Shown: positions 1-6,935, counted from the first letter of the stretch. The stretch is 8,215 nucleotides of DNA from Candidatus Woesearchaeota archaeon (GCA_003561825.1 PWVO01000074.1:1-8215); one strand, 5' to 3'. Numbers and translations: made by a program. Notes: generated by a model from the letters alone, not told the origin.

Positions 1-28
1 ATTTAAATTAAACCAATTTGATAACCCC

Positions 29-901
29 TTGAGGACCAAAATAAAATACAACCTTCTTTCAGAAGAAAGATTTAATTCAAATTCAATCAATAAAATTGAT
101 ATTAGCAGTCATCTAAAAAACCAAAACTCTTTGAAAGACAAAAATGTTTTAGTTGTGGGTGCAGGAGCAATAGGAAATTCTGTATTGCTTGGAATGGCTT
201 TAGAGGGAGTTGGAAAAATCTTCATAGCAGATATGGATGAGGTTGAAGGTTCAAACAGAAACAGGCAGTTTTTTTATACACTTACAAATTGCGTTGGAAA
301 GAGAAAAGTTGATGTTGCTTCTGAAATCACAAGAACAATATCTGGTAAAAATAATATCTATGGCATTTATGGCAAGGTAACTGATAAATTAAAAAAGGCA
401 GACATCTTAAAAAGAGTCATACTATTAGATAAAAACGAGATAAAAAAACTCAGATGTGATTATATTCTGGGTTGTGTTGATAATCTAAGAGCAAGAAAAT
501 ATTTAAGCCAGGTTGCTCTTGAAAATAATATCCCATATATAGATGGCGCAACAAGTTCATTGTCAGGCTCAGTAAGGGTATTTGTACCAGATAAGACATA
601 TTGCTTGAGCTGTCAGGCAGATCTAGAAACAAAACTCAATTATGAGATAGAAGCAAACAATGACAGGCCGAATCACTGCACTGCAAACAATCATGCACCG
701 AGCGTGGTGATGTCTAATCAGATTATTGGGTCATTGATGGTTGGAGAGTTAAAAGCATTAGCTAACAATAAAATGTATTCTATTTTAAAAAATAGCTATA
801 TAGGGTATGATTCTTTTAAGCCATCCAGATTTTTTTTATATGGTTCTGACAAAGCTAAAAAAAGTTGCATTTGCAGCTTTAATATTAAAAATAATACTTA
901 G
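29..901 (+). CDS. ThiF/E1-like adenylyltransferase (ubiquitin-like or sulfur-carrier protein activating), possibly 5'-partial
   Basis: Seen (numbering from TTG at 29): Rossmann ATP loop GAGAIG at 44-49, DMDEVEGSNRNRQF at 68-81 (family D..V..SN.NRQF, with adenylation Arg79 and Gln80), GKRK at 90-93, VDN at 150-152, a CLSC zinc pair at 192-195 with a CIC partner at 280-282, and HCT at 216-218 where E1 enzymes carry the thioester cysteine. This is the complete E1/MoeB/ThiF core at normal length. Family knowledge: such enzymes adenylate the C-terminal glycine of a ubiquitin-fold protein and may then form a thioester. The next gene encodes a JAMM protease, the usual partner in such systems. Odd: the second zinc pair is CxC rather than CxxC. 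The TTG start has no Shine-Dalgarno, and the frame stays open to base 2 with no start codon, so the true N-terminus may lie outside the window. A MoeB/UbaA sulfur-carrier role is equally possible. The fold is secure; the substrate is unknown. Confidence 0.86.
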   Translation: MRTKIKYNLLSEERFNSNSINKIDISSHLKNQNSLKDKNVLVVGAGAIGNSVLLGMALEGVGKIFIADMDEVEGSNRNRQFFYTLTNCVGKRKVDVASEITRTISGKNNIYGIYGKVTDKLKKADILKRVILLDKNEIKKLRCDYILGCVDNLRARKYLSQVALENNIPYIDGATSSLSGSVRVFVPDKTYCLSCQADLETKLNYEIEANNDRPNHCTANNHAPSVVMSNQIIGSLMVGELKALANNKMYSILKNSYIGYDSFKPSRFFLYGSDKAKKSCICSFNIKNNT

Positions 902-929
902 ATTGGAAGATTTTCGGATAAGTGTTAAA

Positions 930-936
930 TTTTTTT
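930..936 (+). terminator. T-tract after the E1-like gene
   Basis: A run of seven T lies 29 bases past the E1-like stop codon, in a gap without a gene. Archaeal RNA polymerase commonly terminates at such U-tracts without a hairpin. A second tract follows at 960-965. This is inferred from position and composition only. Confidence 0.35.
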
Positions 937-940
937 ACTT

Positions 941-965
941 AAATCGAAAATATTCACGATTTTTT
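941..965 (+). terminator. Weak hairpin plus T-tract
   Basis: AAATCG (941-946) pairs with CGATTT (957-962) across a 10-base loop, and the right arm runs into six T (960-965). The stem is short and A/T-rich. It may be a second termination signal for the E1-like gene, or a regulator site upstream of the JAMM gene. Confidence 0.3.
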
Positions 966-975
966 CCAGTTACAC

Positions 976-983
976 TTAATAAA
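976..983 (+). promoter_or_regulatory. TATA-like box for the JAMM-gene operon
   Basis: TTAATAAA is centred about 26 bases before the ATG at 1006. That is the spacing of an archaeal TATA box from its transcription start, so transcription could begin at or next to the A of the ATG and give a leaderless mRNA. In agreement, no Shine-Dalgarno-like sequence precedes that ATG. The region is A/T-rich, so chance matches are easy, and no clear BRE is visible. Confidence 0.4.
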
Positions 984-990
984 AGAAAAA

Positions 991-1006
991 TGCTATTCTA
1001 ATAGCA
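991..1006. repeat. Perfect 7-bp palindrome abutting the JAMM start codon
   Basis: TGCTATT (991-997) and AATAGCA (1000-1006) are exact reverse complements around a CT centre. The last base is the A of the ATG at 1006. The palindrome lies just downstream of the TATA-like box, overlapping the expected transcription start, where a dimeric repressor would act. As RNA, the two-base loop makes a hairpin poor unless the inner pairs open. Confidence 0.5.
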
Positions 1007-3372
1007 TGAAACTTAATAAAGAATTCCGGGATATGGGTTTTCCTCCTTGGATTCTAGATAAACCACATAGATTATTCGAAAAAGAAAAGCTGGAGAAACT
1101 AATAAACAGCATAGATATTACAGATTATGCTTACCAAAAAGCGAGAGAATATGCCAGGCTTTCGTGTGAGGTTTATGGTGGTTCTATAGAAGCAATTGGC
1201 CATCTTGTTGTACCAAAAGGGAGCAAAAACCGATTAATCACCGATGTTCTTTTTCCAAATGATCAAATATGCAATACTAATCAATGCTGGCTTGATCCAG
1301 GGAATTACGATACTTATGCTTTCTCAAGGAAAAAAAGCAATTACAATCCAGATTTATTAGACAAATATGATTGTATAGGCCTATGGCACAGCCACGGAAC
1401 TTTACATGATGTTTTTTATTCTAGAGACGACCTGGGCTTACATTCTCAATTCTTATCACATAACCGGAATAATATAAATTATATGGAGTTTGGCAGGGTT
1501 GATCGCAATTTCTTTTCATCAAGGCATTATTCAGAAAAGGAATTTGTCTTTGACAGGGAAAAAGAAATCTTAAAAATGAGATTATATCCAAATTTAGATT
1601 CTAATGATATCATCGAAATAAGATTTAACAAAAACTTTTATGATAATATTGATATTGAAAAATTATCCACCAGAAACTTTATCGACAATATTCTTATTGA
1701 AAAATCAAGGGGTTTTAATTTTTTTCATAGCATTGTTGTAAATGCATCAAGAGATAGTACCCCTTATGGAGAGACACTTTTTAGTCCTCACTATAATCTT
1801 GGCCATTTGAACGAAGAGAGTAATTTTAGAAAACCAGGCATTGATATAAATATTATTGAGACAGGAAAGCAGCTAACTTACGATGAAAGAAGAGAAATGC
1901 TTGAGGAAGCTAGAAATTCAATTACTTACATGGGGGACAGAACAGAATACAATCATCTTAAAATCGGCGAGATTGAAAAGACTAGATCAAACAAAAAATC
2001 AGATCATGACATCATAAACAGTGCTCCTGAAGACTATTATGATATCAGAAAAGCAATTGAAAAATCAGAAAAATTATCTCGAGACAGAAAAGAGAGGGTA
2101 CATTCAAAAGTAAGGATCATTCCCGAATCAGAGTATCATAAAAAATTGGGTGAAAAAGAGCAGATAAAAATATACCCGGAGCAAGAAAAAACTTATGAGA
2201 AAATTCAGAACAGGATTAATTGCTCAGAAGAAAAGCCAGAAGAAAAAATTAAGCAAAAAGAGATACCTGAAAAAAGTAGTCCAAATAAAAAAGCAGACAG
2301 AGAGAATATAGAAGATAAAGTGATAGAGGCTGAAATAATAAGCAGCGGCCCAAGCCCTGAAAAAAAAGAAAATAGATCACAAAAAGAATATATCCCTCCT
2401 GAATTTATAAAAGAAAAGCCACGAGGAAAATATTTAGGCTATGAACCTGTTAAAAATAAAAAGTCAGGAAGAAAAGAAAAAACAATCGAAGATGTAATTC
2501 ATTCAGAAAAAAAGAAACATCAGAGCAGGCGCTCAAAAAAAAGGCCCCTTAATTATAAGCAAAAGATGCCAAGAATTTCATATGCACCTCTCAGGCAGAA
2601 ATTTTCTAATCTTGGAGGTTATTTTAGAAGCGCGGGAAATTATATTAAAGAAAATGCCAGGAGAAAATGGAAAACCGGCATTGCAATTGGGCTTGCATTT
2701 GCTCTTGGGGCAGGCATAACAGCATACTGTTTAAACAGCAGGAGAGAAGATCCTGCCCAATTTCAGCAAACTCCTGCATTAGAATATTTAGCCAGCCATC
2801 ATCACAGAGTTTTAGAGAGGCAGGATCAAATATCTGAAAGATTGCAGGGAATGCTTGATGATTATCGGATTATCTCAGACAGGGGCATTGAAACCTCTGA
2901 ACAATACAGTGAAATTGTCCGGGGATTTAATGAAATGTTGGACAATTACAATGAGATTAGGCAACAGCCAGCAGAAGCATTAGAGCAAAATGATTTAGGT
3001 AATGATGCTCATGAATATATTGAGGCTAGTATAAGAGATTATGGAAACCTTTGGAGTCTTATGAGAAGCCATACACAAAGGCCGGACCTTTGGGAGGTTA
3101 CATATGCAGCAAACGAGGAACCAGCAGAGACAGAATCTGACCAGGCAAGGCAGCAAAAAATAAGAGATTTTGCAGAAAAATATGATATTGAGTCACTAAA
3201 ATCAATTGGAACAAGTGGCCAGCTTAAGCCCTATCATTTTACTGACCAATACAGAATAAGTGAAAATCGGGAAATCTTCTTGAGCAGCAGCCTTGAAAGC
3301 GACTTGTCCAAATTCACTCCGGAAATTCAGAATGAGTTCAATCATCTCTTTTATAATAAAGCAATAGTATAA
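1006..3372 (+). CDS. Membrane-anchored JAMM (JAB/MPN) metalloprotease-like protein
   Basis: 788 residues. Seen: a zinc-protease motif with Glu62 (in SIEAIGHLV), HSH at 128-130, Ser139 and Asp141/Asp142, as in the JAB/MPN+ domain. A strand ending in SIVVNASRD (242-250) may finish the domain after an insertion. Residues about 290-550 are a charged Lys/Glu/Arg linker. One hydrophobic segment (about 556-575, rich in Ala/Gly/Ile/Leu) follows a strongly basic stretch (503-556). By the positive-inside rule the protease faces the cytoplasm and about 210 residues lie outside. The outer part has a probable coiled coil (about 595-655). Family knowledge: JAMM enzymes cut isopeptide or C-terminal bonds of ubiquitin-like proteins, or process sulfur carriers. 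Neighbours: an E1-like gene upstream fits that role, and the next gene starts 17 bases downstream. Odd: free-standing prokaryotic JAMM proteins are usually 120-250 residues and soluble. The start is ATG, apparently leaderless. The protease call is good; the target is unknown. Confidence 0.82.
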   Translation: MKLNKEFRDMGFPPWILDKPHRLFEKEKLEKLINSIDITDYAYQKAREYARLSCEVYGGSIEAIGHLVVPKGSKNRLITDVLFPNDQICNTNQCWLDPGNYDTYAFSRKKSNYNPDLLDKYDCIGLWHSHGTLHDVFYSRDDLGLHSQFLSHNRNNINYMEFGRVDRNFFSSRHYSEKEFVFDREKEILKMRLYPNLDSNDIIEIRFNKNFYDNIDIEKLSTRNFIDNILIEKSRGFNFFHSIVVNASRDSTPYGETLFSPHYNLGHLNEESNFRKPGIDINIIETGKQLTYDERREMLEEARNSITYMGDRTEYNHLKIGEIEKTRSNKKSDHDIINSAPEDYYDIRKAIEKSEKLSRDRKERVHSKVRIIPESEYHKKLGEKEQIKIYPEQEKTYEKIQNRINCSEEKPEEKIKQKEIPEKSSPNKKADRENIEDKVIEAEIISSGPSPEKKENRSQKEYIPPEFIKEKPRGKYLGYEPVKNKKSGRKEKTIEDVIHSEKKKHQSRRSKKRPLNYKQKMPRISYAPLRQKFSNLGGYFRSAGNYIKENARRKWKTGIAIGLAFALGAGITAYCLNSRREDPAQFQQTPALEYLASHHHRVLERQDQISERLQGMLDDYRIISDRGIETSEQYSEIVRGFNEMLDNYNEIRQQPAEALEQNDLGNDAHEYIEASIRDYGNLWSLMRSHTQRPDLWEVTYAANEEPAETESDQARQQKIRDFAEKYDIESLKSIGTSGQLKPYHFTDQYRISENREIFLSSSLESDLSKFTPEIQNEFNHLFYNKAIV

Positions 3373-3378
3373 TTTTAT

Positions 3379-3383
3379 GGGGG
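3379..3383 (+). promoter_or_regulatory. Purine-rich ribosome binding site for the first helical gene
   Basis: GGGGG followed by AT lies six bases before the ATG at 3390, inside the 17-base gap after the JAMM stop codon. It supports this start and co-translation on one mRNA. It matches the archaeal Shine-Dalgarno only partly. Confidence 0.5.
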
Positions 3384-3389
3384 ATATAA

Positions 3390-4301
3390 ATGATTGGAAA
3401 AATGTTAGGGAATCTTGAAACAAAAGTGTATGATATCTTTTTAAGCCAGGCCGTTAACTATAAAAAAGTATCTAATAAAATAGAGGATGACTTAGTGCTG
3501 AATCATCTTGCTCCAAAAGCAGTAATGTTATGGGAGTATCTTCAGGAAAAAGAAATAACAAAATCAAATCCAGCCAGACTAATATGCTGCGAATCACTTG
3601 TTGATATGATTCCCTCAAAAATAGACTGTGTATTTGACAATGCCAATAATTCAGTTCAAGGCTTTCTTGAGTATTATTCATCATCATTCAGCTATTTAAA
3701 AAAGGATGAAAAAGAAAGATTAAGAAGCAAATTTGACAAAGCCTTTGCAGGACAAGCCAGGAATTATAATAACCTGAGCATCTCTACAGCAGCCAATGCA
3801 TATGTCTCATTAATTGAAAACAAGAAAATTGAGCCATTAATAGTGTATGCATCAGACCATTCAGCACTAAGGCAGTTAATATTTCTAGACATAGCTTATG
3901 GCCACCTACAAGAAGATATTCGAGATGAGATAACCAGCCCGATTAAGGGCATTTTTTGGAGAGTGGAAAAAGCATGCAAAGCCATCAAAAAATACAATGA
4001 CTCAAGAAGAACCTCCACTAGTTGTTCATACCGGCCAGCAGAGAATTATTTCGATCAAATTAACAGATTCTCAAACTCAATTATAGAAACCCAAAATAAA
4101 ATGTTTGAACCTTTAGAGATATTAAGAAGAAAAGAAAAGCATTACCCTTTTGCTGAAAATAAGCCTTTTGGGTCAGATTTATCTAATCCAATAACACCCA
4201 CAATAAGCAGCTCAAAAAAAATTGACCTGCCAAAAAAGCCGGGAAAAGGTGAGAAAAAGCTGAAGCCTTTCAGATTTAAGTTCCCAGAAGACCGAGTCTG
4301 A
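3390..4301 (+). CDS. Uncharacterised alpha-helical protein, paralog 1
   Basis: 303 residues; no family recognised. Seen: mostly helical, no signal peptide or membrane segment, so probably cytoplasmic. Residues about 9-245 align with the next gene's product: IEDDLVLNHLAP (31-42) with IEQDLLINYFAP, YVSLIENKKIEPL (138-150) with YLGTIENSEIKPL, LRQLIFLD (160-167) with LRKIILTD, and SYRPAENY (213-220) with SIRPDRNY. The C-terminus (about 255-303) is a Lys/Pro/Ser-rich tail that looks like an interdomain linker. Neighbours: it follows the JAMM gene by 17 bases with a purine-rich ribosome site. The -1 frame opens at 4280, before its TGA, and runs on as the second paralog, so the two may once have been one polypeptide. 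A structural, adaptor or substrate role for the JAMM/E1 pair is only inference. Confidence 0.8.
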   Translation: MIGKMLGNLETKVYDIFLSQAVNYKKVSNKIEDDLVLNHLAPKAVMLWEYLQEKEITKSNPARLICCESLVDMIPSKIDCVFDNANNSVQGFLEYYSSSFSYLKKDEKERLRSKFDKAFAGQARNYNNLSISTAANAYVSLIENKKIEPLIVYASDHSALRQLIFLDIAYGHLQEDIRDEITSPIKGIFWRVEKACKAIKKYNDSRRTSTSCSYRPAENYFDQINRFSNSIIETQNKMFEPLEILRRKEKHYPFAENKPFGSDLSNPITPTISSSKKIDLPKKPGKGEKKLKPFRFKFPEDRV

Positions 4302-4387
4302 GATTCTCCAAAAAAGATTTTTCAAAAACAGAGGGTATTAAAATTAGCCCTGGAAATGATAATGGAAGGAAAATTGAGGAAAAAATA
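4302..4387 (+). other. Gap between paralogs, open in the second paralog's frame
   Basis: No stop interrupts the second paralog's frame from 4280 onward, so these 86 bases read through as coding-like sequence. The last codons before TTG (4373-4387, Ile-Glu-Glu-Lys-Ile) align without gaps to Leu-Glu-Thr-Lys-Val (9-13) of paralog 1. No ATG, GTG or TTG occurs in frame before 4388. An ATT at 4343 has GAGGGT six bases upstream and would give an N-terminus close in length to paralog 1. The stretch is therefore probably translated, by a rare start, a -1 shift from paralog 1, or an intact frame hidden by an indel. Confidence 0.5.
4376..4380 (+). promoter_or_regulatory. Shine-Dalgarno-like GAGGA before TTG 4388
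   Basis: GAGGA lies seven bases upstream of the TTG, an ideal spacing, and favours that start. The same bases would read as Glu-Glu if translation begins further upstream, so this may be coincidence. Confidence 0.4.
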
Positions 4388-5872
4388 TTGCAGTTATTAT
4401 TAGATTTTGAAATAAAATATGAAAAATCATCATTAGACATTGAGCAAGACCTACTCATAAACTACTTTGCCCCCACAATTAAGCATTATATAATAAGAAA
4501 AGCCATAAGCTTTGATAATCCAAAAGAGTTAATTGCTTTTGAGTCATTAACAGAAATACTTTCTGAAAAAAGAAGCAGCTTTACCAATAAGATAAATGAG
4601 AAGCCATTAAATGAAATAATTGAGTCGTCAATCCCGGAAATAAATCTTCTAAAAAATACTAAACCATCCACAAAAACAAAAAGCTCTGAATCTAAAAACA
4701 AAAAACAGCTAAAAAACAATCTTGCTGCAAAAGTTGCTTCTGAAGCTTATTTGGGAACAATAGAGAACAGCGAAATAAAGCCCCTTGTAATGCAGTCATC
4801 CTGCGTGGGAGACTTAAGGAAAATCATCTTAACAGACCTTATCTACAGCAAAATTAGCAGAGAATACACAAAAAAAGCAGTGTCTCCTGAAGAAACAGTG
4901 GCTGAAAACTTGGCAAGAATATGCACAATCCACTCATTTGAAAAAATATATGAAAATGCAGAAAAAGAGATTAAAAAGAAATCCGCAGAACTAAAATCAC
5001 TAAGAAAAAAAGCATTAAGCATAAGGCCAGACAGGAACTATGATTTTGTTTTACAGCTAGTATTGGTAAAAGACAAAATCCATGATATGGAAAAATTCTA
5101 CAGCAGCTTTCATGAAAAGTCAATAGAAGATTTAGGCTTGGCTTACAATCCATACAAAAACCGCAAGACAAAAAAAATATTAGAATCCAGCAATTCAATA
5201 ATCAGAGAAATAAAATCTGAAATCAACTCAAAATACTCTTATGCAGCAAAAGAAGCATCCTCATATTTGGATGAGTTTCTTGAGAAAATTAAAACAAACC
5301 ATTTTAGCTGCCCGGATAGAATCTCTGAGTTAGAGGACTGGATAAGCTATATGGAAAAAATCACAGAAAAATTTCCAGAAAAAGAGCCATTAACTAAAGA
5401 TCTTCCATGTTTAATAAAACGTGCAGAGGATAAAAAAACATATCTTTATGATATTCTGGATGAAAAAGAAGCCCTTGCCGCAAGAACATCTGAAATAAAA
5501 TCTTTGGGGCCCAAAGTAGACACCCTTGATTACACGCAGCCATCTGCAGATTTTGTAAATATAATAAAAGACTCAAGAGCAAAATTAAACTCAGGCATAC
5601 TAAGCCTCAGCTACCAGGAAAACAAGCCATATTTCAGCGAGATGGCTGAAGCCAGGTCAGAGATCAAAAAAAAAATACAAAACAAGATCGCAGACAGCCT
5701 GCACTCTCTTGAAGAATCATTAGACAGCATCACAGCGTATGCATCAAACAACAGATTCATGATTTTCAAAAGCCCGTCAAAAAAAATCACTCAGCTTGAG
5801 AATTCAAAAAGCAGCCTTGCCCAGATAAAGTCACAGATAAATCTTATAAAAGAGCTGGTATACAATGAATAG
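4388..5872 (+). CDS. Uncharacterised coiled-coil protein, paralog 2
   Basis: 494 residues from TTG; no family recognised. Seen: residues 1-240 match paralog 1 (DLLINYFAP 21-29, FESL 51-54, TIENSEIKPL 124-133, SIRPDRNY 211-218), with a Lys/Ser-rich loop (about 88-110) in the middle. The remaining 250 residues are long Lys/Glu-rich helices with many predicted coiled-coil stretches (about 185-205, 260-345, 415-490) and no counterpart in paralog 1. No signal peptide or membrane segment, so probably cytoplasmic. Neighbours: its last 8 bases overlap the start of the lysozyme-like gene, which implies translational coupling. The start is uncertain: TTG 4388 has a GAGGA ribosome site, but homology continues upstream in frame. 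The function is unknown; a scaffold or adaptor is the simplest guess from the helical make-up. Confidence 0.8.
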   Translation: MQLLLDFEIKYEKSSLDIEQDLLINYFAPTIKHYIIRKAISFDNPKELIAFESLTEILSEKRSSFTNKINEKPLNEIIESSIPEINLLKNTKPSTKTKSSESKNKKQLKNNLAAKVASEAYLGTIENSEIKPLVMQSSCVGDLRKIILTDLIYSKISREYTKKAVSPEETVAENLARICTIHSFEKIYENAEKEIKKKSAELKSLRKKALSIRPDRNYDFVLQLVLVKDKIHDMEKFYSSFHEKSIEDLGLAYNPYKNRKTKKILESSNSIIREIKSEINSKYSYAAKEASSYLDEFLEKIKTNHFSCPDRISELEDWISYMEKITEKFPEKEPLTKDLPCLIKRAEDKKTYLYDILDEKEALAARTSEIKSLGPKVDTLDYTQPSADFVNIIKDSRAKLNSGILSLSYQENKPYFSEMAEARSEIKKKIQNKIADSLHSLEESLDSITAYASNNRFMIFKSPSKKITQLENSKSSLAQIKSQINLIKELVYNE

Positions 5873-6935
5873 CAATAAAAGCCTTGATGAAACCCTGAGA
5901 AGAATAGATTCAAAGTTCCATGATGCTACAGAAAAAGTAGCCCATGATATAACATTTCACCAAAACAGGAAGATTAAGATAAAAAAAACCTTTAAAAACA
6001 TATTCCTGGGAACAATTCTTTCAGCCACAATAGCCTCGTCACTATATGCAGTCGGATCTTGCAGCAAGCATTCACCTGGCCCAGAAACCAGCCTCTCACC
6101 CCCTGTTTCTTCCCAGCCATCATCACAGAGCACATATTCCTCCGCTTCCCAGCATAATGCAAACACCAGGATTTCAGGCAGGCCCTCTTCAGGCCCCAGT
6201 GCAGATTCACAGCAAAACACACAGCCATCTCCAAGCCCCATGCCATTTCACCAAACTTCTCCAGACAAAAAAACAGAGCAACAGCATCAAGCAGCATCAC
6301 AAAGAGACCTTTACAGCATAGTACAGGAACAGGCAAGAATCAGCATGAGAAACAGCACAGAAATCTCAAAACACTTCAGAAATCACGAATCACTTGCCTC
6401 ATACATAAATGCACTAATAGAAACAGAAAAACTAATTGAGCCCCATGACTACAACACAGCAAGATACGGCCCAATGCAGGTAGGCATACCAGCCTTAAAA
6501 GATGTCATACAAAGAGACCCCGAATTTTCCCAATACAAGAGCAAAATAAACAACAACCGCAGCCTAAAAGAACTTTTGCTCAATAATTACCAGTTCAACA
6601 TCTCAGCAGGCCTGTCATACATGAGTTTAATCTCAAGAGACTGGCAGCTCGGAAAAAAAGACCTTTACAACTATAAAGATGATTCAATTGATCTAATAAC
6701 CTTTGGCTACAGATTCGGCCCAAGTGTAACAAGATCATTGTTAAGAGAATTCAATGGAGGGGATTTCAGGCAGTTCATGATTTTTGCAAAAAGCAGCACA
6801 GGAATAAGCATAATCTCAAGATACAAATCAGCCTTTGGAATAGATTCAGAAGACCTTACTAAGATAAGAAGCGAAATACTCAATAACCTTGTAATCACAG
6901 AATCATATCTTAGCTGCATAAAAAGCCTAATGTAG
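5865..6935 (+). CDS. Membrane-anchored SLT/lysozyme-like protein (putative lytic transglycosylase fold)
   Basis: 356 residues. Seen: a basic cytoplasmic N-terminus (RKIKIKK at 35-41), one hydrophobic segment (about 46-65) ending VGSC (63-66), then a Pro/Ser/Gln/Thr-rich stalk (about 67-145), then a helical domain (about 150-356). That domain carries the order of marks seen in SLT-type transglycosylases: a Glu in ALIETEKLIEP (183-193; Glu186 the candidate acid), YGPMQVG (201-207, family G.MQ), SAGLSYMSLI (247-256, family .aG..Yl..L) and FGYRFGP (280-286, family YN.G). Family knowledge: such enzymes cleave the glycan strand of murein or related sugars outside the membrane. Neighbours: it overlaps the previous gene by 8 bases and ends against the convergent IspE stop. 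Odd: most archaea have no murein, so the substrate could be another glycan, pseudomurein, a partner cell's wall, or none. VGSC could be a lipobox, but the 44 residues before the hydrophobic stretch favour a signal anchor. The gene call is secure; the activity is moderate. Confidence 0.72.
   Translation: MNSNKSLDETLRRIDSKFHDATEKVAHDITFHQNRKIKIKKTFKNIFLGTILSATIASSLYAVGSCSKHSPGPETSLSPPVSSQPSSQSTYSSASQHNANTRISGRPSSGPSADSQQNTQPSPSPMPFHQTSPDKKTEQQHQAASQRDLYSIVQEQARISMRNSTEISKHFRNHESLASYINALIETEKLIEPHDYNTARYGPMQVGIPALKDVIQRDPEFSQYKSKINNNRSLKELLLNNYQFNISAGLSYMSLISRDWQLGKKDLYNYKDDSIDLITFGYRFGPSVTRSLLREFNGGDFRQFMIFAKSSTGISIISRYKSAFGIDSEDLTKIRSEILNNLVITESYLSCIKSLM

Noticed and set aside
807..1001. Open frame of 64 codons on the + strand running from the E1-like gene into the gap
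   Set aside because: It overlaps the E1-like C-terminus in another frame, ends inside the palindrome, has no ribosome site, and its residues reflect T-rich sequence.
1006..1440. Phage tail assembly protein of the JAB/NlpC type
   Set aside because: No NlpC/P60 domain follows the JAB domain, and no tail, capsid or portal gene is nearby.
29..3372. Assignment as a CBASS type II (Cap2/Cap3) or Bil-type antiviral operon
   Set aside because: No cyclase, effector, E2 or ubiquitin-fold gene is visible, the E1-like protein has no fused E2 domain in the visible part, and the JAMM protein is membrane-anchored and far longer.
4211..4240. A-rich runs near the end of paralog 1 as a -1 slippery site
   Set aside because: The -1 frame has stops at 4223, 4250 and 4277 after these runs, so a shift there could not reach paralog 2.
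5957..6336. Two open frames on the - strand and one on the + strand opposite the Pro/Ser/Gln stalk
   Set aside because: Shadow frames of a low-complexity, stop-poor region; the real frame has a membrane anchor and domain motifs.
5865..6935. Type IV secretion VirB1 as a firm call
   Set aside because: Only the lysozyme-like motifs are shared; no VirB4, VirD4 or channel component is in the window.
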